Shown: positions 26,201 through 38,615 of the stretch, in pieces
How positions within the stretch are numbered: the first letter of the stretch is position 1
How the letters are laid out: every line of letters starts with the position of its first letter
NCBI RefSeq assembly: GCF_949628215.1
Contig: NC_134283.1
Coordinates: forward strand, 6,441,610 to 6,505,609
Reading direction: 5' to 3'
Length of the DNA: 64,000 bases
Source of the DNA: Phalacrocorax aristotelis
Lineage: Eukaryota; Chordata; Aves; Suliformes; Phalacrocoracidae
The notes under the pieces: model-generated
What the model saw: only the letters and a program-made list of their open reading frames with translations
What the model was told of the DNA's origin: nothing
Database searches by the model: none
Position numbers and translations under genes: made by a program

Positions 26201-26552
26201 ATAGGCTGGCTCTGGAAGCAGTGCGGCTGCATCAGCCTGTTTAGAAAGCAGAGCTAGGAAAGCAGGGGCATTGCTGCACCGACAGGCCCCTGCTCCTTCT
26301 GGGGTGTGAGCTGGTGTCTGTGCAAGGCTGTGGAGACACATCTGCTTGTTCAGAGATACCTTGGTTATTTGTGCAGAAGTTGCATATTGTTTTGTGCTTC
26401 AGCTTCGCTTGCTAGGGCAGGAGTCTTCTGCACTGTGTCTTTCTGTCTGCTAATAGTGTAAGCAGTTTCAGGCATAGATGAACTCTTACCAAGCGTTTGT
26501 GTATTGCCTGTGACAGTGAGCTCTGCTCTTGTAAGAGACACCAGCATGCTGC
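20300..26552. other. Unique non-coding sequence, nothing recognised
   Basis: More than 6 kb without a supported gene, RNA gene or transposon. A faint MIR-like echo near 23690-23790 (TTCTGGCTTTGTCATTTAAC followed by GCAGGGACC) is too weak to annotate. All open frames are at most about 100 codons and lie in overlapping opposite-strand pairs. Confidence 0.5.
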
Positions 26553-26553
26553 A

Positions 26554-26555
<2 letters not shown>

Positions 26556-26602
<47 letters not shown>

Positions 26603-26619
26603 CATTATTATTATTATTT
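26556..26619. repeat. (ATT)n microsatellite, about 21 units
   Basis: A run of ATT trinucleotides, interrupted by a single T-to-C-type change at 26603 (ATC unit) and losing register at the right edge. Seen directly. No SINE or LINE tail is recognisable on either side, so it is called a simple repeat. It may be length-polymorphic and prone to assembly error. Confidence 0.97.
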
Positions 26620-29600
26620 ATTTTGGTCTAGGTTGTATTCAGAAATCATAAGGCTTAATTTATGATATCAGACCTATTTGAAGTGTCAGGTCTAAATTAA
26701 TATATTGATGCTATCATGTTAGGAATGCTATTTTGAACTTCTTTTTAAGCAGAAATTAACATTTTATCTGAAAATAGTAATGGGAAGAAAATTGTATGGT
26801 CCACCAAGGTATATCATTTAGAACTGGTGATAGAATAATTGTTTGCCATCAAGCAAACCAAAGAAGAATCCATAATAAAATTTTGCAAGTTAGCTGCCAC
26901 CAAGAATAAACTCAAGAGCACTATATGAAATGAATTGGCTGTTTTAACTGAATCTTCTCTCAGGACAATAACTCTAATGTAGAGCCAAGGTCTGAGGAGG
27001 TCACCTGCAGAAAACCCTCCTGGGGCATTTCAGAGGAGAAAGGAAATATTCTTCTCCCTGTCAGGTTCACTTCATGTCCTAATACATCTGAGGATGTGCA
27101 TTGAAAACGTAATACGCAGCCACCATTCTGAATCGGGGTTTAGATAACAAGGGTCATTAAGAAATCTCTAAGGATGACAAACTTAACCCTGTATGAACTT
27201 AAGGATCATACCCTGCTACTAATGCAAAGAGTAAATCTGGTTGATTGTAAATGTGACTGAACTAAAATGTCACTTACCATTAGAATCAATTTCAGTGGGG
27301 GTTTAAAATTACAATGTTTCTCTAAAAATGTATGTGAAAGATCATAACTGGTGTCTACTGAACATAGCCTATAGTGATCTTTTCCAGTACTATATGAGAG
27401 AACCTCTGGGTTTGCTATTAATGAAATGTTTGCCATAGGTAAGATTGTGTTTGCAGGAGTGGGGTGCGGTAATTCAGTGCAGGATCAGAAATTAAAATAC
27501 GCATTGAGAAATCTCGATGTTTGTCATCACAAGAATGTTTCTAACTCCACAGCTTCTGCTAAGGCCCTTCGGGTAAACCAGGGTGTATCGTGACTCTTCC
27601 TGAGTACAAAGGATGATGTATGCTTTCCGAAGAATGCGCAATACTCCTGGTTATGACTAATCATAGACATTGCTTTGTTTTCAGCACGCTGCCTCAGAGC
27701 TGGGTACACTAGGGTGAGGTGCTCCAAACATGTTTTCGGGGATTCCCGTGTTAGCTGTGTGCAATATACAGTGGAGAGGGTTTGAAGTTGCCCTGCCAGT
27801 GACAGTGTGAAAGATTCCTGGCTGTTGGCGGTATAAAAATCATGCCCTGAGCATTCTTAGACCTCTGTAAATGGCCCAGTTTAAGTCTGCCTGTATCAAG
27901 CATGGAGGCCACTTTAACTCCCCTTGCCCAAATCCCCACGCTCCATCCTACAGGCATGCCTTTGAGCCTCGAGCCTCAGCACATGTAGATTTTTATAGCT
28001 CCATTAACTGGAATGTCATCAATTTGAACAATTACAAATTACAATGATATTAAAATACCCAAGCAGCACTTGCCAGAAGTCAGCAAGGACAGGAATTATC
28101 ACATTCTTTGCTCTCCAGTCATGCTGGGGCTCCTCGGTTGGTTCCTGTGCCCCGTGTCTTGCGTCAGGGAGCCGGGTTATCAAAGATCTGATTTGCATTT
28201 TTGCTTCCTTGATCTCCTAAAAGTTGCTCATACTGGTGAAGGAGCTTGTCTAAGTGTATAGTTTTCAGTATATTGTGTTTACTTAAGGGGATTTAGGTTC
28301 TTACAGAAAACGCTGTGTAGATACAGAATAACTACAAGGATTATGGGTGGTTTGTTTTTTTTTTAGCTCTGCTTCTAACTCAGTTCAATTCAGTGAGGCT
28401 TTTTGGCTTGATAAGCTGTGGAAGTCTTTTGTTCATAGTAAAGAAAAAAAAAAGATAGATCCCTTGGGTATCTTTCATGGACAAGAATGATAGAAGGCGC
28501 CTTCTTTACAGCAGATTCAATTCTTTGTGCCCATTTGTCAGTAGTGTCCATCTCTGCATCTCTGAGCTAGTGTCAGGGCGTTGCGTACAACAAAGCCATC
28601 TCCTTCCTCCTGGGATCAGGCAGAGTTCTCATCTCATCGGATTTTTTCCTGAGAAGCCTTTTCTCGGTCCTGATGATAAGATGAACTGGCTTTATGGCTT
28701 TTTTTTTTCTTTTTTTTATCTTGGTTTGCTCACTGGACACAATTATATTAATTTTTCTTGTGGTCCAAGCGGTAGTAGCTAACTGAAAGTTCTATGCCGC
28801 ATGGTGTCTTTGGGATGTTAATAGACACATAATCACCAGAGAGAGGCAAAAATTGAATCCCTGTGAGGCAGGAAGCCCTGCTTTTTGGAGGAGTTGTGGT
28901 CTTGCAATAAAATAGCCTAATTCTCCTCTCAGTATGATAAATCAGGAGTGATTTCCTGGGACTAAAAACGGGTCACAAAGAGATGAAACTAGTGACAGGA
29001 GAATCATTGCCCTTCTCTCTTATGAACAGGCAGTTGGTTAAACTCCTTTGCTCCTCAGATAGCGTTGAATGTCATGCAAGTGATCATTCAGTCTGTGGGG
29101 AGTGGGATACAATCAGGATGCTAATGTGCTTTGAGTGCAGCTGTTTCTTCCTCGGTGTCACCGTGCTTTGACTCACCTTTGCTGTCGAAGTATTTGTTCA
29201 CCGCTCTTCATTTGTAACTCAAATCTATACCTACACACATTTGCAACTGAGATTTGTACGAGACAATTTTGTGCTTGAAAAGAGAGAATTACTTTACAGC
29301 TATACCCGTTGTCTGTGCAAACGTATTGATGCTTGACATCCTCGCAAGAAGTCCTTTCGCTCTGTGCCTCTGGTTCTCTTTGTCAGTATGAAGCAGAACA
29401 TGTATAGTTCTAAGTGCTGAAAATCAAATACTGACGTGATATATTAGCTTCTTCCCCCCTACCACCGTGTTCTAAATATGGCTCTACTTTGAAATTAAGT
29501 GCACTACAGAATACTCGGTTGCAGCACATTGCTGGCATACAGTTTATGAATTGTTAGTGTTTGGCAGCCCTTGGTTTTTAAATTCCTACTGATCACAGGT

Positions 29601-29964
29601 AGCTGGCACTAATCAGCTCCAATAGAGTTATGGTACTGTGTACCTTCTTAAATGGCTGGAGTGCAGATATACATCTAAAACCCCCATATATAATAGCCAC
29701 ATGCCAGAAATGCTTTACTCTGAGCAGGGTTCTTATTTTACTTTTTACATCTCTCACATTTTACATCTGGTTCAACAGTTCTGAAGGAAACTACATCTGA
29801 TGTGATAGCAGGAGATCTGTATCACACATCTCAAAACCTGCCAGAAATGCAATTTAAATATATTTTTGGACAGAGTAAAAAAGTATTATTGGTATCAGAT
29901 GTCTGGGCAGTGAGAAGTTGAGCTCTGTCTCTGCTTGATTTTTTCTGTACAGAAGGAAATCATA
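26620..29964. other. Unique non-coding sequence, nothing recognised
   Basis: No supported gene or element. Small structures only: a perfect 14-bp palindrome at 28492-28505 and T or A tracts near 28360, 28444 and 28705. The stretch 28010-28060 is AT-rich with several ACAAT and ATTA cores (for example TTTGAACAATTACAAATTAC). Confidence 0.5.
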
Positions 29965-30034
29965 ACGTGAAATCCTGGTTCTGCTAAAACTAGTGAGAGC
30001 TTTGCCATTGATTTCAGCCATCAGAGTTTCACCT
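29965..30034. repeat. Old palindromic interspersed repeat copy
   Basis: CGTGAAATCCTGGTTCTG, then GCTTTGCCATTGATTTCAG and GAGTTTCACC match a recurring sauropsid repeat. In my memory it reads GTGAAATCCTGGCCCC, then TTTTGCCATTGACTTCAATG, then GGATTTCACC. The terminal GTGAAA and TTTCACC blocks are inverted relative to each other, consistent with a palindromic, MITE-like element. Family name unknown. Confidence 0.55.
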
Positions 30035-30821
30035 TGCAGCTCTAAAGTAACTGCCAAGCTCAAGGAAAACTGTGTAGCCTGGCCAGCAAAGGCAGGCCTA
30101 AATGTGGCTTTTTGCAGAGATGAGCAGTGTTTGGGCTGGTGTTTCAGTGTAAACAACTGCCACTTGTACCGTGTCACAGACTTCAGAGGGATCTTCTCCA
30201 GTATTTGTATTCACCAGAAGTTTGGGCTGGGAAGGCTGATTCTGGTGTACGTCACTTTATTCCGGTTTATTTTCATGTAGCACGTGGAGAAATATCTGAA
30301 GTTTCAGATTACCTAGTTTAAATCAGTAGGATTTTTATGCCTTGGTCATCTGAGAGTGCACATACCACCTGAACTGAGCTTCTGAAGTTTGTGGGAGTCA
30401 TTCATCAGTAATGGATGGAAAATGCGACCTGCTAGCTGCGTCTGTCACAAATTAGCACCTCCTGTGGCTCGAGTCTGAAGGGGCTGTCTGAACGTCATCT
30501 GCACATGGCACTGGGTTTAGTTGCTTGGAAATAAGATAGTCTACATATTCAAGGAGTATGATTTTAAGACTGTTGGTACTCAGGGTTTGCTCAAAAACAG
30601 ACCTCACTGATCCAGGTCACTGAAACCTCCTAATAACAGCTGTCACTCAAAGCCTTGGGAACATATTCAGCCACTTCTGCATCAGTGATATGCCAAAGCA
30701 CCTATGCAAGCAGCCCAAATGCGTTTCCTTCTTGTGCTGGGTATGTAAGATATGTCACTGTGCAGAGTCTGGGACTGTCTGAACAGGCAAACCAAGATTA
30801 ATTTTGTAATTAGGATCATAA

Positions 30822-30937
30822 TTGTTATTATTTTATCACTCTGGAAGCCCTAATGAAAGATGGGGGCTCCAGTGTGATAGGCTCTGTAAAAAGACAAGCC
30901 TCAGTTCTTGCTTTGAAGCACGCTACATTTTTGTCTC
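30822..30937 (-). mobile_element. MIR-like SINE tail fragment
   Basis: On the plus strand TTGTTATTATTTTATCAC, TGGAAGCCC, GGGGGCTCCAGTGTGATAGG and CTCTGTAAAAAGACAAGCC follow the reverse complement of the long sauropsid SINE tail. In the usual form this reads CCTGGAAGCCCC, CCCCATTGTGCTAGGCGCTG, TACAAACACA and a stretch containing GACAGTCCCTGCCC. It is the same tail type as in the 5588-5865 copy. The core and head are absent. Confidence 0.6.
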
Positions 30938-31034
30938 ATTACTTCTGATCATAATCCAGCACCAAAAGAAATCAAAAGCTGTCTCTGAATTCAGTGAAAG
31001 CTGAGGGCACACGAAAGCTCTCAGGAAATGCTCG

Positions 31035-31060
31035 GTGTGTTGTCAGGATCAGGCCCGTAA
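31035..31060. repeat. Short relic of the palindromic repeat family
   Basis: TGTCAGGATCAGGCCCGTAA shares the GCAGGATCAGGCCC block seen at 9704-9717. Only about 20 bases are recognisable, so this may be a fossil end or a coincidence. Confidence 0.25.
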
Positions 31061-31529
31061 TGTGTAACTCCAGCCTAGAAAACTCATTTCCTTTGAAGCT
31101 CAGCTGAGTGTTGCTACTACACATCAGCATGTTGCACCACACAGAGTATATCAAATTTGATGTCATTTTTTTTCTTCCTTTTTCCCTGGGAACCTGTAAA
31201 TATCCTTTGGAAGCAAAACCAGAGAGGAATAAATTCTCCTCGATGTATTTACAAATGTGAGAAGCTTTTCAAGTTGTATTTGCAATTCTCTTTCTTGCAA
31301 GGACCTCTATTTTCATAATCCTTCATGGAATATCATGATTTAAAGAGCTTTCTCTCCCTGCTGTTTTTGTTAAAAGGTTTTTGGTGTGGTATTTGGAAAG
31401 TCAAATTCTGCATTTAAATGTTCTGTTTTCACAGATATAAATGAAAGAGGCCATATTTATCTTTTTTCCCTCTTCTCCCCTTTTCTGAGAACATCAAGCA
31501 ATTCTACTTTTCTGCATGTGTTGTTAACT

Positions 31530-31690
31530 AAACTGTGAGAGCAGCTTTAATAGTAAAGCAATTGTGATTACATCTTGCTTGTAATTACATCTATTTCCTC
31601 ACATATGTCCAAAAAGGCAAGCTTTAGTTTGGCCTGTATAGGCATGCGCTAATGGCAGGAAAATCATCTGGCAGCTTGACAGCAAGGAAA
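31530..31690. promoter_or_regulatory. Block with paired homeodomain-like direct repeat
   Basis: Two copies of a 14-mer, TTGTGATTACATCT (31562-31575) and TTGTAATTACATCT (31579-31592), are 17 bp apart and differ at one base. The second contains the perfect palindrome GTAATTAC. The surroundings hold further TAAT-type cores (GCTTTAATAG, GCGCTAATGG), no repeat family and no coding frame. This could be a homeodomain-factor binding element. The repeat is seen; the function is inferred. Confidence 0.25.
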
Positions 31691-34600
31691 ATAGCTTACA
31701 GTCACTTAAAGTCTTTCATGTCATGGACACTTGCAAAGACTCAGGTTTTTTGCTCGCATGCTTTTAAAATCAATTGCATTTTGAGAGAGGGTGAATTTGT
31801 TACGTGCTGTGGATTTGCATCTAAATAATCAAAATATGAAGAGGTACAAATGGCAAGGTATGGGTTTGTGATCACAAATATGAAAAACCCTGTGTTGGCA
31901 CTCCTAAGAGACTGATCTACAAATAGGTGTGGGCCCCATGCTTTGCCGTACGTTGGATTGGCTGAAACACCTGCAGCTGTCTAGGGAAAACAAGGTGGGC
32001 CAATAAAGAGTCCCTTGTTACGGGACGGACTCTGAGACTCACCTGGATCCCACATGCCATCCATTGATTTAACTGGCTCTGTACGTCCAGGGCAGTGCAA
32101 TTCAGAGTGACCTATAGGGTCAGGAGTTGTTCCTGTTAAAACAGGGCTTTGCCGGCCACTGTATTTCTGGCACAAGATGGCCACAGTAATAAGCATTCTT
32201 TTCACCTTTTAACAAAAGTCTGCCTAGAAATTTTACAGACTGTTTTATGACGAAGCCGAAATCACATGCATATTGTCAGTAAAAAAAAAGTTTCTTATTT
32301 GAAATGATACATGTATTTTTGCTTGGAGTTTCAACCAGAAAGTTTGCAAAGATCTCCAAAAGCTGTATATAGCATTCGGCTGAGCAGCGTCTGTGGCAGA
32401 CCCCGAATACTCTCTGAGAAAAGTGAGTATATTTCACCGTTCATATAAGCCACAAACTAGGCCAATTTGCAGCAAGATCTTCTGAAATTAGGGGTACATT
32501 TGTGTCTTCAGCCTGGTCTTTTGTATTCTTCCACTGTGGCTATCAAGAATCTCAACCAACTCACTGTTTTCTCCATTGGAATAAGTGAGTGCCCAGCCAG
32601 AACAAGAAAGCTCTCGAAAGGCATGCTTTGATCCCACGTTAGATCTTTCCCAGATTTGTGGGCACACACGAGACATTTGATTGCCAGTATTCATGGTCTC
32701 TGAGTAAACAAATTACGGCCACAGATGTAGAGATCATTACTGAAAATTTGCTCACGAGTAGGTAAATACAGGAACAAATATTAATCTGCACACCCAATTC
32801 AGCAACTAATTGCACAGTCTTGCAAATGTGTCCGATGTGATGTTTTTCTTCCTTAGCTAGAGAGGAAAAGCTGCATAAATCCCATAGCCCTGTGCCGGAT
32901 GATGAGACAGACAGACACACAGAGCTCGGCTGGTATAAATACACCTTGCTTCACTGACAGGGCTGGCAGTCCCTGAGTTACAGTTACCAGATGAGGAATC
33001 AGCGCACTGTTTTTTTGCTGAGTAATTAGGCTGGGCAGCCAGGGTAAAGAAACAAATACTCATACCATCAAAGCTGGTTCTGCCCTCCAGGCAGCACGGA
33101 CAAAGAAACAGCAAAATAATAATAGAAGTTGTTTACTGGGTATGTTGCTGCTGTCTACAAGGGTAAGGCATTTTCTAGTTTTCTTGGGGCAATAAAGCTC
33201 CTAGCAAATTCTGGGCACACTTCTATTGGCGCATCCCTGGTCTTCTTTGTAGACATCCCTCACGATATGGGAACTCATTAAGTCTTTTAAAATGGAATTT
33301 GTGAGGGTAGCCGAGAGCCACGATAGGCCACGGGTTTTTTTTGTTTAGTTTTGTTTTTGGCTACTTTGCAGCTTTATTGTGTTTATTGTTCCCTGTCTCT
33401 CAAATCTGCCATTGAGCTAAAAACTTTCAACAGCAAGAGCACAGAGTAACTATCTTTATAGTTACTAAACATCATTTTCCTCCCAGAGAAAGAGCTTAAG
33501 CTTTCTCCTCCAAGCATTATAAGCAACAGTAGGATTATTATTTGCCCTGGCAATTGGAGGAGGAGGCAACAGAGGAATTAGTGTGGATACAATGAGAAAT
33601 TAAAGGTGTATGATCTGTGTTACGCTGCAGAAATGAGGCTTGTCTTCTGGCTAGAGTTGAGGTTAAATCACAACATCTGAGCACTAGGTGGGGAAAAGCA
33701 GAAGGTTGGGCTGGAATTTTCATCTGTTCCCCATGACAGAATTTAGGGAATGCTGAGAAATCTGGCTTTAGATCTATTTCTGGATTTATATGCTGTGTCT
33801 CCAAGAGTTATGTTAGCTTTTTCCATTCTGACATCTGAAAATGTTAATATTTAGGGGATTTTTTTCATAAAACCAGCAACAACATGGAAAATATTAACAG
33901 GAAACATTTTAGATGCTACAGGAAATTACAGCTGTGAAGAGTGTTTCATATTGCATTAAAAGAAGATTGAATGAGGCTTCTTCCCATCCAGACCTTTAAA
34001 TCCATGAAGAGGAGAAACGTCTCTGACTCCACGTACCTGCTCCTAAGTGGTATGAATTCTATGAAGGATAGGTATTGTCTGCTTTGCTTTCACTGGCCAG
34101 AGAATCAGCAGATGCACTTACCTTTTAAGACAGCTGAGTTGCATAGTTCTGGGAATCCTGAATGTAGTGAACAATACGTACTAGTCACAGTTGAGAATCT
34201 GCTATCCCAGCACTAGCACTACACTGCAAGGGGTGTTGACAGTGGGACACAAGCGTCCAGCAGGCAGTGCTTCTTTGGTCCTGCCTAGGTTCCTGTTTTC
34301 TGAAATGGAGCATGGTCTCTCCTCTTTCCCTCATATCAGGAAGGGCAGTCAGTATTTCAAAAGTGCTCTCATGGGCCAAGAGGGCTGTAGAGCCACCCGA
34401 GACTCCAGCTCACTAGCAGCCTAGACCTGGCAAGTTCAGAGTGAGAAGGAAGCTGCCTGAACAGCCAGATGAATGAAGCTGTGATGAACTTTGTTTCGTT
34501 AGCGTAAGTCTAGTCTGGTTATTTCAATATTAAATTTGCAGTTTCATAATTTATATCCCTCAAGCATTATTGTGACTCACATTGGGTGACTGTTTTACTC

Positions 34601-37600
34601 TCAGATCCTGCCCATGTTCCTACATATGCGGTTTATTTTCTGACTTGGTTGACCTAGAGAGAACACTGCTGCTCAATGAGTCTTTCTGTGAGAAGACGAT
34701 GTACTTGCTTCATCCCAGTCAGAAGTCTCCCTGGACTTAATGCAAAGAAATAGCAACAACAACAAAAATTCAGGTTATATTGAGGGAAATCCTCTACTTT
34801 GGAAAATGCATAAAATCAGAGATAACCTCCGCTGCCAGTGTGTCTGTCCTCGTGCCTGTGTGAGTGTAGGGAATCAACAGAAGGGTGCCCGTGAGCTCAA
34901 CAGCTTTGCTTCGTTTGTATTCTTGGACCAGCCACCGCACTGGAGAAGCCTACCCTGGCAGTGTGGGGGCATGTACTGTTCTCATCAGGATCGCCTGCGC
35001 TCCCTGTATATCCACTTTCCACACCCACAGGATGGCATCAATTCTACATGTGCTCATATCCACAGAACTGCTGTGCTCTGCAGTCTGCAAGGGGCGGATA
35101 TACCTGATCTGCCTCAAACTAACAAATCCCCCTGCGCTTGGAAATAAAACAAACCTCAGAAGGGGGCAAAGTTCCTTCTTCTGAGATGATCAGATTCTAT
35201 AATACAGTTTCTTTTGAGGCGTATTCTGTTGGGCAGACAGCTATTGATGTGGTCCCCGTTGTCACTTAGGTATTTGGTCTATTCATTATTTTCATTTATA
35301 TTGTTTATGTAAAGCACCTAGAGGCCTGTGATAAGCAAATTTCACCGAATAAAATAAGCCAACTTTAGTAGGTCAATTAGCATTCTCCAAAGATCATACA
35401 TTTTAGCAGGGAGTTTTGCAGTTTACCACTGTTGTCTAAGGAGAAAATGGAAAGTAGACCCCTCCCCTCTTATATGGTGTCAAATATCAACTCTAAATTA
35501 GAATGTTACTTATTCTTACTGAAACTGGGAATTCATTGTATGAGCTGAGTAATCACAATGCCGTGCTCTGATTTCATTTCTGGAGATCATCCAATGAAAA
35601 CAGCCCGTTTTTACCTACTGGGAAGAAAGAGGCAAATACAGTCATGTCTCTAATATGTGTACACAGTATATCAGCGCTTTCCAGGTTGCTTGCTAAATAC
35701 AGCTTAAGAATGTTCTAAGATACAGACAGGGAGATTTGTAATGAGACCTATCCAATGTATTTCTAGTGTCTGCTGTTTGCTTTACAGTTGTAAAATCAAT
35801 AAAACTTTGGTGTACCAAGGAATACAGCTCAGTAACACAGTGATGCAGGCTGATGGAAGTTGTTCTGATGGTGATTTCGACACTATGAGCTTCCTTCTTT
35901 CCCTACTTACACAACTTCTAGCTGTTTGACTGGCCCCTTCCCTTCACTTGGTTGTCCTTTTTAAGGAGTCCTTTGAGATGTTTTTTTCTTCTGCTTAAGT
36001 TTTCATTGTTTCTTTCATGATGCTTCTCTGCTTGAAGCTCTTTCCTTGTTCTAGGTATGTTGACTATGATTTTTTCACTACTGAGAGTCTAACATAAAAC
36101 CAATTAATTAGGTAATACTGCCTCAGAGAGACAATACAATATTTATCTTTTGTGTGCCATGCTAAAATTATGTCTTTTGTCTCAGTTTATAAGGTCAACC
36201 TGCCTAAAGCTGAGTATTTACCTTTATATCTCCTCATCTGAGTAGGTGGTCCAATTTTTAGTCACAATTTCACTGACTTCTAGTTCTTGACTTAGAGAGA
36301 CTGTTGATTTGTTTCTGGTTTGCTAATTTAGACTTAAACTTCATGTTATACTCAGCCAGACCAAGCCGTATGAGCTGTCTGTCTTCATAGTCTGCCTCAT
36401 GTCTATTCTTCCTGGAGGCTGTATTTGTGAAGCTGACCTTCCTAGGAATCAGCCTCAGAGACTTGATTATTTTTTTTTTTGGCTAAGCCTGTTCTGACCA
36501 AAGGCACAGAAGGGGTGTATGAGTGGGCAGAACAGTTGGGAGAGAACAGGGCATAGTAGGATCGCTGCTGTCTGGACTCCTGTGTTCAAGGTTCAGGATC
36601 CTGGGTAAATTCCACATAGACACAGAAGTGAAGTGGGGGAGGAACTGTGTTAGGGTACGATCAAATTTGTATGCTGGAGTTCAGAGGTTTAGACTCTAGA
36701 ATTATTGGAGGTTTGCCTTAGAGGTTTTGGTGTAACTGGTTAGCTGGTCTGCATGTTAGAGACGTTTATCTTAACTCTGGCCTGAAAGGTGTTTAGGTTT
36801 CTGGCTGCATGTAATGTTGGTGTCTTCAGTGATGATGCAAAAATGAATTTTTAATGAATTGGTGAAATTAGCACAGCTCTTGTTTGTCAGAATAGAAAAA
36901 CAAGCTGATGGAAGGAAAGCGACTCTTAAAGATGTCCAGAATGACTCTATTTATGTGGCAATGTGAAATATATTTTTTTTTTCCAAGAAATAAGGGACAT
37001 AAATACCTAAAGCAGTTCTCACCCCAGCAAAACCATTTCATTATTTTCCCTTGGTCACTGATGTTGTTCATCAGTGTAGTCACACGGTGACTATTTCCCT
37101 AAACCAGAACTTTTCCATTACAGTCATGGATATTTCTGCTTCCTACCTCATTTGTTCACCAGTCATGCAAAAGGCATCATATACTACATTGCGATCCAAA
37201 TATTCCATCTCTAGTGAGAATACATAAATTGTTTTGATTTGTGATTGATTTAGACTCTGAAAGCTTGTCCTTTGCTTATGCCATGGAAATCATCCTTAAA
37301 GATATTGCATGCTACATACAGGTTGGAAGGTCAACTTTGCTGGTGGCTTCAGAACTTAATGATTCTCATCAGTACTGAGAACCAAACCAAGAAAATCAGA
37401 TATGTATCAACCAGCTCCAGCCTAACATCATCAGCTACACCCAACTGCTAATACCATATTGATAGACTTTTAATCCTGGAAAGTAAAATATCCAAGTCAA
37501 AACAAAACTGAGAACCAACTACTACCCTAAATCTAGTGAGGTTTTATCTAATTTTTTTTTTCCTGGGATATAATAAATTAAACATAGTATGAAATGCAAA

Positions 37601-38429
37601 AAGGTTACATTGAGACATATAATATTTGAAGGTTTAATTCATTTTTCTAGTGTATAAGACACAAGGCTATTAAATTTTTAAAGCAGTGATCTCCTGAAGT
37701 CCCTACTTTATGAGGGCTTTCTTCATAAAGATAAATGGTTTCCTTGCCAAATCAAATGCAGATTTGAAACAAATTAAGTTAATGTTCAACGGTACAAGGT
37801 AGAATGGATGGGGGAACTGTTTTATTTTGCATTGTAATAACCATATACACCTAAATCAATAGCTGTGGAAAAAAAAGGCAATAATATCACGTAACTGCAG
37901 GAAATGAAATATAGTGAGATGAAGGGGGGAGCGGGTAGCAGAATGAAAGGATTTGTATTGGAATAATGACATTTCATTAAAAAGGGAAGGAGTGCTATTG
38001 AATATAAGTCCATACCAGTAAATTCTATTTCTTATAATAACACTTGAGATGAGTTAAAGTTGCCCAAGTATTGTGATAAAGCATCTTGCTGGATTCCTTT
38101 CTTATATTACGCTGTAATTTTATGTTAAAAGAAAAATTTGAAATGTTAAAGAGGCAGTGCATGTTTTCTAAAGTGCTTTCTATTTCTTCTAATGTTTCAT
38201 TTAACTTGTTATATTATCCTGTGCCTCTGCAGTCTGAGCAGGAGGAAGTTTATCAGTTTCGTTCTTCTGTAAGCTCGTATTAAAGAAACAAAACAAAATG
38301 TGAATCTGGCAGCGGTGAAAGGTATTGCATTGAGGGTGCTGGGGATTAAAGCCCTCTTTTTATCTGCAGCACAGGCTCGGGCTGGTGAGTAACAATGCAG
38401 ACTGATAGCGGGATGAATCTGTCCTCTCT
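31691..38429. other. Unique non-coding sequence, nothing firm
   Basis: No supported gene in almost 7 kb. The longest frame is on the plus strand at 34740-35147 (135 codons), overlapping a 99-codon frame in another phase and with no recognisable domain. A weak fragment of the SINE tail may lie at about 35283-35335 (TCATTTATATTG, then GTAAAGCACCTAGAGGCC). A GGATCC-flanked echo at 36558-36600 was not strong enough to call. Confidence 0.5.
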
Positions 38430-38480
38430 GCAATACAGAGGATCAGATTCTCAGCTGGTGTAAATCAGCAGCATCCAGTG
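38430..38480. repeat. Relic of the palindromic repeat family
   Basis: GATCAGATTCTCAGCTGGTG followed by TAAATCAGCAGC matches the arm of the sauropsid repeat remembered as GATCCTCAGCTGGTGTAAAT. The other arm was not found nearby, so this is half an element. A second relic of a related repeat lies about 70 bp downstream. Confidence 0.5.
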
Positions 38481-38545
38481 ATGATACACTGGTTAACGCT
38501 ACTGAAGAAGACCAGCTGCAGTCTTTTTCAAAGTGTCTTAGAAAG

Positions 38546-38615
38546 GAATCCTGGTTCCCTTGGGGTCAATGGCAAAAATCCCATTGATTTCAATGAGATA
38601 GGGATTTTAACCTCG
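38546..38615. repeat. Palindromic repeat copy with nested inverted repeats
   Basis: GAATCCTGGTTCCC begins the copy. TCAATGG (38566-38572) and CCATTGA (38581-38587) form a 7-bp inverted repeat. CATTGA (38582-38587) and TCAATG (38590-38595) form a second one overlapping the first. It ends with GGGATTTTAACC. It matches the same consensus as the copy at 29965-30034 but with the central part better kept. Confidence 0.6.

Noticed and set aside
34740..35147. 135-codon plus-strand open frame
   Set aside because: It overlaps a second phase of 99 codons, has no domain, and begins in an AAC-rich simple stretch.
35283..35335. Possible SINE tail fragment (GTAAAGCACCTAGAGGCC)
   Set aside because: A single block of about 18 bases matches the tail; mentioned in the region note but too short for its own entry.
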